In this document: piece by piece, positions 25,372 to 32,113 of the stretch
How positions within the stretch are numbered: position 1 is the stretch's first letter
How the letters are laid out: every line of letters starts with the position of its first letter
NCBI GenBank assembly: GCA_030065615.1
Contig: JASJDR010000090.1
Coordinates: 1-33,740 of the forward strand
From: Xenococcus sp. MO_188.B8
Lineage (GTDB): Bacteria; Cyanobacteriota; Cyanobacteriia; Cyanobacteriales; Xenococcaceae
Reading direction: 5' to 3'
Length of the DNA: 33,740 nucleotides
Translations under genes and position numbers: made by a program
The notes under the pieces: generated by a model
What the model saw: only the letters and a program-made list of their open reading frames with translations
Told to the model about the DNA's origin: nothing
Database searches by the model: none

Positions 25372-27363
25372 ATGCTGAAAACAAAAGAACGCTTGGATTC
25401 TATGTATATGAAAGCAGGCGGAGATTCTCTATACATGAAAGAACGCTTTGGCTCCTGGCAAATTGGAACCGATCCTCATAAAGGAAAAGTAGAGTTTAAG
25501 CTCTTTTTCCCCGACATAAGCAGAGATCCTAGCCAATATAATCTGGATGATTGGAAGTATAAAAAACTGGATAAAAACGGCAAGGAAATAGATGTTGTTG
25601 AACCTAAGCCTCCTAACTATGGCAAGACCAACATTGCTTCGATTCAAGTTATTGGAGATTTTCAATCAAGTCCATGGGATAAAGCCACTGCTCCCGCTAT
25701 GACTAAAAGTAGTCATGCGAAAGGAACTCTTTGGACTTACCGTACTCCTCTAGACTTACCTGCTGGGTTTTACGAGTATAAATACTTTGTTACATACAAT
25801 GATGGAGAACAACGTTATATAAGCGATCCTTGTGCTAGATATGGCGGTAGTAAAGATCTCAACTCGGCTTTCGTGATTGGTGGCAGTTTTTCGACAGTCA
25901 CTCCCATAGTAGGAGGTAGAAAGAATCTCCGAGATCTAGTAGTTTACGAACTGATGATTGACGATTTCACAGATGAGTTTCGGGGTGTCAAAGCACCGCT
26001 GGATGCTGTTACTGAGAAGTTGGATTATCTGCAAAAAGAATTAGGTATTAATGCAATTGCCTTCATGCCCTGGACTGCATGGCCTGGCGAAGGCTATAAC
26101 TGGGGATACGAGCCATTTCAATATTTCTCTGTAGAGTATCGCTACGCCAACGATCTCAATAAACCAGAAGAAAAGCTGTCCTACCTCAAGAATTTAATCT
26201 CAGAATGCCATAAAAGAGGGATTCACGTCATTATGGATGGGGTCTTTAATCACGTAACTGGCAACAAAGAGTTCCCCTACCGTCGGCTTTACCAGAATCC
26301 CAAAGCCTCCCCCTATGTTGGTCCTTTTGGCGGGGTATTTCCTGGACTAACAGACTTAGACTTCCATAATGGCTGTACCCAAGAATATGTTCGTGATGTC
26401 TGTCTCTATTGGATTGATGAATTTTCTATTGATGGAATTCGGTTTGATAATACAACCAACTTCTTTATCTGGGAAGATTTTGCCAAAAATAAACCTAATC
26501 CCAAGGGTTTGCCTAAACTAATCCAGGACATTCGCGATCATGTTAGTGACCCGAATTTTTCCTTAACTCTAGAACATTTAAGTTTGGATGCGGCTAAAGT
26601 TGCTAATGTTGTGGAAGCTGATAGCTATTGGAATAATGCCTTTTATGAATGCGCCTTTGAATATTTATGGCATAACCGCATTAGCCCTAAAATTATGAAT
26701 GCTTTGAACAATCATAAAGGATCAAAAGAAGAGAATGTAGCTACAACCTATTTATCTAACCACGATCATTCCCATGTCACTTGGCAAGCTGGAGCTCGCA
26801 AGAATGAAGGTTCAAAGAAATGGTATCGTACTCAACCTTATGCGATTGCGCTATTAACTGCTCCAGGAACACCAATGATTCAAAATGGTCAGGAATTTGC
26901 CGAAGATTATTGGATTATGGAAGACGATGAAGGTAGTAGCCGTCGCGTACAACCTCGTCCTTTAAGATGGGATTACCCTTACGATAAGTTTGGTCGGGAG
27001 CTACTATCGCGATACAAAAAGCTGATTGAAATTCGCTTGAAATATCCTGGACTGCGCTCTAATAATTTCTATCCTGAAAATTGGGAAGAGGGGCAAACTA
27101 AATTTAATTCTGAAGGCTATGGAGTTGATGTTGATTCAGGAATTGTTATCTATCATCGTTGGGGTGACAATGGTAGCGGAATTTTGCAAAGGTTTATTAT
27201 TGTTCTGAATTTCTCGTCTAGCAATAGATCGGTTAGTGTTCCGTTTCCAGAAAATGGCGTTTGGGAAGACTTGATCAGTAATTGGAAACCAACAGTTAAG
27301 AACAATCGCCTCAACTTTGAAGTTGGCTCTAACTGGGGTCACGTTTTCTTCAGGGAAGATTAG
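25372..27363 (+). CDS. GH13 alpha-amylase / branching-enzyme-like glycosidase
   Basis: This 663-residue enzyme has an N-terminal immunoglobulin-like CBM48-type domain (about 40-170; FYEYKYFVTYNDGEQ). A GH13 barrel follows with all key regions: DGVFNH, GIRFDN (nucleophile Asp359), LEHLS (acid/base Glu401) and LSNHDH (Asp465). A C-terminal beta domain completes it. It should act on alpha-glucans such as glycogen or maltooligosaccharides. The domain order recalls branching or debranching enzymes, but the specificity cannot be read from sequence alone. It has no signal peptide. The ATG at 25372 is preferred because GGAGAAG lies 7 nt upstream; a TTG five codons earlier is inside that ribosome site. 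Confidence 0.87.
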   Translation: MLKTKERLDSMYMKAGGDSLYMKERFGSWQIGTDPHKGKVEFKLFFPDISRDPSQYNLDDWKYKKLDKNGKEIDVVEPKPPNYGKTNIASIQVIGDFQSSPWDKATAPAMTKSSHAKGTLWTYRTPLDLPAGFYEYKYFVTYNDGEQRYISDPCARYGGSKDLNSAFVIGGSFSTVTPIVGGRKNLRDLVVYELMIDDFTDEFRGVKAPLDAVTEKLDYLQKELGINAIAFMPWTAWPGEGYNWGYEPFQYFSVEYRYANDLNKPEEKLSYLKNLISECHKRGIHVIMDGVFNHVTGNKEFPYRRLYQNPKASPYVGPFGGVFPGLTDLDFHNGCTQEYVRDVCLYWIDEFSIDGIRFDNTTNFFIWEDFAKNKPNPKGLPKLIQDIRDHVSDPNFSLTLEHLSLDAAKVANVVEADSYWNNAFYECAFEYLWHNRISPKIMNALNNHKGSKEENVATTYLSNHDHSHVTWQAGARKNEGSKKWYRTQPYAIALLTAPGTPMIQNGQEFAEDYWIMEDDEGSSRRVQPRPLRWDYPYDKFGRELLSRYKKLIEIRLKYPGLRSNNFYPENWEEGQTKFNSEGYGVDVDSGIVIYHRWGDNGSGILQRFIIVLNFSSSNRSVSVPFPENGVWEDLISNWKPTVKNNRLNFEVGSNWGHVFFRED

Positions 27364-27699
27364 AGCAACCCCTACAGTAGGGTAGGGCTGTTTCAAGTTC
27401 AAGAAAAACGTTGTTAGAGCTTATTAGAAAGAGGAGAATAGGAAAGAGAGTAATATAGAAACCAATTTATCTAAAAATAACTTAATTCAGAGTTTCAAAA
27501 CTCGACGATTGTCATCATTAAATTAACTGGAACTATTACAATTTCGTTGAGTTACCAACAAGATATACGGACAAATTTAGTCAAAATAGAGCGTATAGGT
27601 TGAAAAATTATCCCCTGCTCCCTGCTCCCTGCTCCCTGCTCCCCTAACTTCTTACTCTAGAATGAAACAGCCCTGCCTTCTAGGGGGGAGAAAATTCGC
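27364..27699. other. Intergenic stretch bounded by an inverted repeat
   Basis: Perfect 12-bp inverted repeats AGGGCTGTTTCA (27384-27395) and TGAAACAGCCCT (27663-27674) bound 291 bp. The interior contains four tandem copies of TGCTCCC (27616-27643) and no gene. It may be a miniature element, but I see no clean target duplication. A weak hairpin (ACCCCTACAGTAGGGT) after the GH13 stop lacks a T-run. Confidence 0.45.
27616..27643. repeat. Heptanucleotide microsatellite (TGCTCCC)4
   Basis: Four perfect tandem copies of TGCTCCC. Such 7-bp arrays are common between genes in cyanobacteria and vary in copy number. Confidence 0.9.
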
Positions 27700-27831
27700 C
27701 TAGGTTACAAATTCTGCCACAAAAGGAGAATTAGGATGTTTATAAACTGTTTCTGGTGTTCCTATTTGTTCCAGTTTGCCCTGACACATAACGGCAATTT
27801 GATCGGAAATTGCCAAGGCTTCTTCGCGATC
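27700..27831 (-). pseudogene. C-terminal remnant of an ABC transporter ATP-binding protein
   Basis: The minus-strand frame ending with TAG at 27700 reads DREEALAISDQIAVM, CQGKLEQIGTPETVY and KHPNSPFVAEFVT. This is the post-switch region of an importer-type ABC ATPase, just after the H-loop His. Upstream a TAG interrupts the frame and the rest of the gene is gone. It resembles iron (FbpC/FutC-type), sulfate or polyamine importers; the VAEFVT ending is, from memory, most like cyanobacterial iron-type ATPases, but this is tentative. Confidence 0.75.
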
Positions 27832-27917
27832 AAACTAGGATAACTGTAATTTTAAACTTCCTAATTTACGATACGTAACGGAAGTATACGGAAGTATATT
27901 GAATTTGAATGAAGTGT

Positions 27918-27945
27918 CAATAAAAAATTTACTAATTTTTTATTG
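27918..27945. other. AT-only perfect hairpin
   Basis: CAATAAAAAATT (27918-27929) pairs perfectly with AATTTTTTATTG (27934-27945) around a TACT loop, giving a 12-bp stem. It lies between the ABC remnant and the next gene. A tandem ACGGAAGTAT pair (27878-27897) lies just upstream. It may be a terminator-like or operator-like structure; nothing decides. Confidence 0.45.
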
Positions 27946-28093
27946 AAAAATTGTACCAATTAGCTAGAGATACTGCTAAAGTATAAATTAATTGAGTTTT
28001 ATTGAAAATAAAATTCAACAAGTCACCAAAAGTGATAATCAAAAGTGGGCATATTCATTGATGTAAGCCTGGGGAATATATAAATTTTTAATT

Positions 28094-28336
28094 ATGAGTG
28101 CTGGTAAAAAATCACAAAATGTAAAGGTAAAATGGTCGGAGCGTTGGCAAGTATATCATCGCCTTAAAGCTTTAGAAATAGAATGTTCCTGCCGCATGAA
28201 TGAACCTTTACAGGCAGCCCCAAAGAGTCCTCAGGAAGCGATTCAATTATGGAGTATTGTTAAGCAAGTTACGAGTAACCGTCAGGATTTGGTTGACTGG
28301 TTACATCAATGTTGGCGGATTAAATCTTATCAGTAA
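28094..28336 (+). CDS. Small conserved cyanobacterial protein
   Basis: This 80-residue protein has a basic N-terminus (KKSQNVKVKWSERW), the central CSC pair (IECSCRMNEP) and two helices ending DLVDWLHQCWRI. I recognise it as similar to short conserved cyanobacterial proteins of unknown function, but I cannot name it. The ferredoxin-domain gene starts 30 nt downstream, so both are likely in one transcript. The three cysteines could bind metal or be redox active; this is inference. Confidence 0.7.
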   Translation: MSAGKKSQNVKVKWSERWQVYHRLKALEIECSCRMNEPLQAAPKSPQEAIQLWSIVKQVTSNRQDLVDWLHQCWRIKSYQ

Positions 28337-28366
28337 TGATAATAAAATGTATTAAGGAGCTACATT

Positions 28367-28942
28367 ATGGGTACAATGCAACCGTTGGTTTCTGAGTTTA
28401 CTATCGTTGGTAAATTGGAAGATATTATTAGTAAGTCGAACAATTGTATTAAGTATCTGCAACTAACAACAGAAGAAGAAGAGTATTCAATTAAAGTTGC
28501 TAAAGAACTAAGAAGCAAACTCGCCAAGCATTTGACATCTGGCTGTTGGTTAAAAGTGACGGGAATGCGAAAATATGAGCTTCACAAAGGACAAGTTAAG
28601 TACAAAGCTTACAGAGTAGAATTGCTTGCCGAAAAACTATCACAACACTTTGCTTCAGATACTACTGATATATCTAAAATTGCTAAACCCAAAGCCAAAG
28701 TCTTATTTTGTCAGAAATCTACTTGCTGGAAGAAAGGCGGAAAATCTGCTTGCCAGTTGTTAAAAGCTGAGTTGGAAAAACGAGGCATCGCAGATCAAGT
28801 AGACATCAAAACCGTTGGTTGCCTCAAACAATGCAAAAAAGCCCCCAATATGGTGATCATGCCCGATAAGGCTCATTATAATAACGTTAAACCAAACCAG
28901 GTTCCCTCATTTATTGAGAAGCATTTGCTAGTTACTAAATAG
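28367..28942 (+). CDS. OB-fold protein with thioredoxin-like 2Fe-2S ferredoxin domain
   Basis: This is a 191-residue two-domain protein. Residues about 8-90 are beta-rich with an OB-fold-like pattern (FTIVGKLEDII, WLKVTGMRKYELHKGQVKYKAYRVELL). Residues about 108-190 are a thioredoxin-like 2Fe-2S ferredoxin, with cluster ligands Cys115 and Cys120 (C-x4-C) and Cys152 and Cys156 (C-x3-C, GCLKQC). It is probably a cytoplasmic electron carrier or a cluster-dependent regulator. AAGGAG at 28354-28359 is well placed before the ATG. It follows the small conserved gene by 30 nt and lies upstream of the iron locus, which fits a link to iron status. Confidence 0.87.
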   Translation: MGTMQPLVSEFTIVGKLEDIISKSNNCIKYLQLTTEEEEYSIKVAKELRSKLAKHLTSGCWLKVTGMRKYELHKGQVKYKAYRVELLAEKLSQHFASDTTDISKIAKPKAKVLFCQKSTCWKKGGKSACQLLKAELEKRGIADQVDIKTVGCLKQCKKAPNMVIMPDKAHYNNVKPNQVPSFIEKHLLVTK

Positions 28943-29189
28943 AAGTAGGCGATCGCAAAACAGTACCTAATTCTAAGTTAGACATAGACAAAAGGCTTGA
29001 TAGGAAATAGCAATAAGCCTATTGACAGATTATATAAAAATTCTGAAATTATAATAAAAAAAATTTTAGTTGAGAATTAATAGCAAAAAATGTAATATGA
29101 TGATCCACAACTGGTTAAAAGCCAGGGCATAAAAAAAATGAGGAATCGGCTATTTTCAGCCCTAATCCCTCAAGTGATTAAAATAACGT
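28943..29189. promoter_or_regulatory. Leader of the irpA operon with Fur-box-like site and hairpin
   Basis: TGAGAATTAATAGCA at 29071-29085 matches 11 of 14 positions of the 7-1-7 Fur consensus (TGATAAT-n-ATTATCA). Downstream, 29139-29172 can fold as TGAGG...GGCT, loop ATTTTC, AGCC...CCTCA, with small bulges. The site suggests repression by Fur when iron is plentiful. The hairpin might affect transcript stability or attenuation. Neither is proven. Confidence 0.45.
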
Positions 29190-30434
29190 ATGTCAATGTT
29201 AGCAAAAAATAGATACCAACGGGGCTTAGTGCGCTCCTTGAAGCAATCGCTATGTTTAAGTCTATTCTCCATGACGGTTGTGGGGATCAATGCCGTTATA
29301 GTAAATCAAAATACGATAGCTCAAACCCAACAAGCAGTGTTGCTTTCTAATGTAGAGCTTAAACCTTATATTGAAACCTATGCCGAGCTAGTTTATCGTA
29401 ATTATCAGGACTCTCGGAAACAAGCCGTCATGATGGGAGAGGCGATTTCTGCTTTTCTAGAACAGCCTAATGAGACTACCCATAATGAGGCTAAAGAAGC
29501 TTGGACTAAAGCTAGACAAAGCTATCTACAAACAGAAGCCTTTCGGTTTTATGAAGGCCCAATTGACTATATCGATCCCAACACAGGGGAAGAAGGGCCA
29601 GAAGGTCGCATTAACGCCTGGCCAATGAACGAGGCATTTATTGACTATGTTAAAGGCAAGTCCGATGCTGGTTTAATTAATAATCCAAAATTTGAGATTT
29701 CCCTAGAAGGCATTTTAGAAAATGATCAAGTAACAGATGAAGCTGATGTAACAACGGGTTGGCACGCGATCGAGTTTTTATTATGGGGGCAGGACTTTAA
29801 CGCTCAAGGTCCGGGAGAACGTAGTTATGAAGACTTTCTCCCCAATCAAGGAAATAATGATCGACGCCGCGAATATCTCCAACTCGTTACCGCTCAGCTA
29901 ATTGAAGACTTGAAATTCCTTGAGGAATCATGGAAACCAGGTGCTGATAACTATAGAGCTGAATTTATCAATGGTGACTCCAAGGAAAACCTTAGTAAAA
30001 TTTTTACTTCTCTGGCAACTCTCAGCGCCTTTGAGATATCCTCAGAACGTATGGCTGTGGCTCTAGATAGCGGCAACCAAGAAGATGAGCATTCTTGTTT
30101 TAGTGATACCACTAAACAGGACTTCGTTTATAATGCTCAGGGTATCTATAACGTTTACGTCGGTAAGTACCAAGACTATAAAGGAAAAGGTTTTGATAAA
30201 CTTTTGAGTCAGGTAGACCCTGCTCTCAATCAACAAATAATTGCCGCACTTGATAAGACTCGGGGAGCAGTTACGAATATCAATCAGCCCTTTGATCAGG
30301 TTTTGGCTTCTCCTGTAGGAAGTCCTGAACGAGAGGAAGTTGAGGTCGCCATTAATGACCTTGAGGATCAAGCCCAACTGTTTCAAAAAGCTGGTGAGGC
30401 CCTCGGCATAAATGTAGAAATCTTGGCAGAATGA
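29190..30434 (+). CDS. irpA: Imelysin / IrpA-type iron-regulated periplasmic protein
   Basis: This 414-residue protein belongs to the imelysin (M75 peptidase-like, EfeO-related) family. A long N-terminal signal region (to about residue 44, ending NTIAQTQ) directs export. Features are the segment WPMNEAFIDYV, the hallmark G-x-H-x-x-E motif in GWHAIEFLLWG (His192, Glu195), and YEDFLP. In Synechococcus, IrpA is induced by iron starvation, and members of the family bind ferric or ferrous iron in the periplasm; peptidase activity is doubtful. The next gene overlaps its stop by 4 nt (ATGA), showing translational coupling. A Fur-box-like sequence lies about 105 nt upstream. The start is ATG 29190 or the ATG two codons later. 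Confidence 0.88.
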   Translation: MSMLAKNRYQRGLVRSLKQSLCLSLFSMTVVGINAVIVNQNTIAQTQQAVLLSNVELKPYIETYAELVYRNYQDSRKQAVMMGEAISAFLEQPNETTHNEAKEAWTKARQSYLQTEAFRFYEGPIDYIDPNTGEEGPEGRINAWPMNEAFIDYVKGKSDAGLINNPKFEISLEGILENDQVTDEADVTTGWHAIEFLLWGQDFNAQGPGERSYEDFLPNQGNNDRRREYLQLVTAQLIEDLKFLEESWKPGADNYRAEFINGDSKENLSKIFTSLATLSAFEISSERMAVALDSGNQEDEHSCFSDTTKQDFVYNAQGIYNVYVGKYQDYKGKGFDKLLSQVDPALNQQIIAALDKTRGAVTNINQPFDQVLASPVGSPEREEVEVAINDLEDQAQLFQKAGEALGINVEILAE

Positions 30435-31849
30435 TTAGCAAACACCCCTGGTTACTTTTACTTGCAGTTCTTGCCGCAGTGATGATCATTGCTTTTCCCA
30501 GAGTAGGCATTACAGAAAATCCTGTGATCAAGGAAAATCACACAGCTCTTTCTGGTGGTGAATTAGCAACAGTTTTCAAGGAAACCCAAACTGCTTTTGC
30601 CCAGCCGCTCAAGAACCTAGATCGCGATCGCCGAAGAGTTTTTAACTTCGGCGATCATTTATTTAATACCAAATGGGTCGAAGCACCTAGTTCAGTAGCC
30701 ACTGTGGACGGACTAGGGCCTCTATTTAATCGCAGTTCCTGTGCTGGGTGCCATATTCGAGATGGCAGAGGCCGTCCTCCCCTACCCCATGAGGAGGTAA
30801 TGCTTTCTAAGCTGATTCGTTTGAGTGTTCCTGGCGAAGATGAACATGGCGGTCCTCTACCCCATCCGATCTATGGAGGACAACTGCAAGAACAGGGAAT
30901 TTTGGGTGTCCCCGCTGAGGGCAAAACTCAGATTACTTGGCAAGAGGAAACGGGTAAGTTTGCTGATGGCACTACTTTTAGTTTGCGTCTTCCTAGCTAC
31001 AAATTTACGGAGCTCGCCTATGGAGCTTTGGGCGAAGACGTTCTCTTTTCTCCACGGGTAGCGCCTGCGGTTTTTGGTCTGGCTTTACTGGAGAATATCC
31101 CCGAGGAGAATATCTTACAACATGCCGATCCAGGCGATCGCGATCTCAATGGTATCTCTGGCAGGCCCAATTATGTTTGGGATGTCGAGCAACAAACCAA
31201 AAGTATGGGTCGTTTTGGTTGGAAGGCAAATCAGCCCAATCTTAAACAACAAATTGCTAGTGCTTTTAATGGCGATATTGGTTTAACAACCTCATTATTT
31301 CCTAACGCAAGTTGTAGCGAAGGTCAATCTCAATGTCAAAAAGAAACAACTTTGGGTGAACAACCCGAGGTCAGCGATGAATTTCTGGATAAAGTGACGA
31401 CTTATGTTAGTTTGCTGGCTGTCCCTGCAAGGCGCAATTTAGAAGGGACTAAGGAGCAGTTGGGAGAACGTCTGTTCTATCAAGCTCAATGTTCCTCATG
31501 TCATATACCAAGACAGGTCACAGGAACAGCTTCTCCCCATGCTGAATATAACAATCAAGTTATTCATCCTTATACAGATTTGCTCTTGCATGATATGGGA
31601 GAAGAGTTAGCCGACAATCGACCCGATTTTGAGGCCAATGGTCAAGAATGGCGGACTCCACCCCTGTGGGGCATCGGTTTGGTGAAAAATGTTAACAAGC
31701 ATACGTTTTTCCTGCATGATGGTCGAGCCCGCAATCTAACCGAAGCAATTCTTTGGCATGGTGGAGAAGCTCAAGCTTCTAAAGAGTTCGTGCAAAAGCT
31801 ATCTGGAGAAGAACGAAACGCTCTGTTGGCGTTTCTCAATTCACTGTGA
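30431..31849 (+). CDS. Di-heme oxidoreductase (DHOR family), exported
   Basis: This 472-residue protein has an N-terminal hydrophobic export signal (WLLLLAVLAAVMIIAF) and two c-type heme sites, Cys104-A-G-Cys107-His108 and Cys354-S-S-Cys357-His358. GPLFNRSSCAGCH and LLLHDMGEELAD are typical of the di-heme DHOR/thiol-oxidoreductase family, related to MauG-like peroxidases. It should sit in the periplasm. The start ATG overlaps the irpA stop (ATGA). Genes of this type often follow imelysins, and the second gene of the Synechococcus irpAB operon may be the same kind. It may oxidise or reduce iron handled by the imelysin; that is inference. Confidence 0.88.
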   Translation: MISKHPWLLLLAVLAAVMIIAFPRVGITENPVIKENHTALSGGELATVFKETQTAFAQPLKNLDRDRRRVFNFGDHLFNTKWVEAPSSVATVDGLGPLFNRSSCAGCHIRDGRGRPPLPHEEVMLSKLIRLSVPGEDEHGGPLPHPIYGGQLQEQGILGVPAEGKTQITWQEETGKFADGTTFSLRLPSYKFTELAYGALGEDVLFSPRVAPAVFGLALLENIPEENILQHADPGDRDLNGISGRPNYVWDVEQQTKSMGRFGWKANQPNLKQQIASAFNGDIGLTTSLFPNASCSEGQSQCQKETTLGEQPEVSDEFLDKVTTYVSLLAVPARRNLEGTKEQLGERLFYQAQCSSCHIPRQVTGTASPHAEYNNQVIHPYTDLLLHDMGEELADNRPDFEANGQEWRTPPLWGIGLVKNVNKHTFFLHDGRARNLTEAILWHGGEAQASKEFVQKLSGEERNALLAFLNSL

Positions 31850-32113
31850 TGTCAAAGAGATAATCGCCATAAAATAAATGTTCTAAATTCATTTGTGATG
31901 GCGACTTAAAGTTTATTTAAGGCAGTTAGCCAGGAGGGATAAAGCAAAAGAAGCCATTCCATGGCATGAAGGAGAAGCAGAGGGATTCTGCACAGTTCTC
32001 GTAAACATGAAGAACAGAGACATTAAATCTTTAAATCTTTCAATGAGATTTCTCTGTTGTACATATCCAAATGATAATTATTAATTAAAGTATTGGTGTG
32101 AGGATTTTTAACT
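31850..32113. promoter_or_regulatory. Porin leader with strong Fur-box-like site
   Basis: TGATAATTATTAATT at 32072-32086 matches the left half of the 7-1-7 Fur consensus perfectly and 4 of 7 positions of the right half. It lies 27 nt before the porin start. GAGGA at about 32099-32103 is a fitting ribosome site. A separate iron-controlled promoter for the porin is likely. Confidence 0.5.

Noticed and set aside
27616..27643. Possible CRISPR-like array
   Set aside because: The units are 7 bp with no spacers; it is a simple microsatellite.
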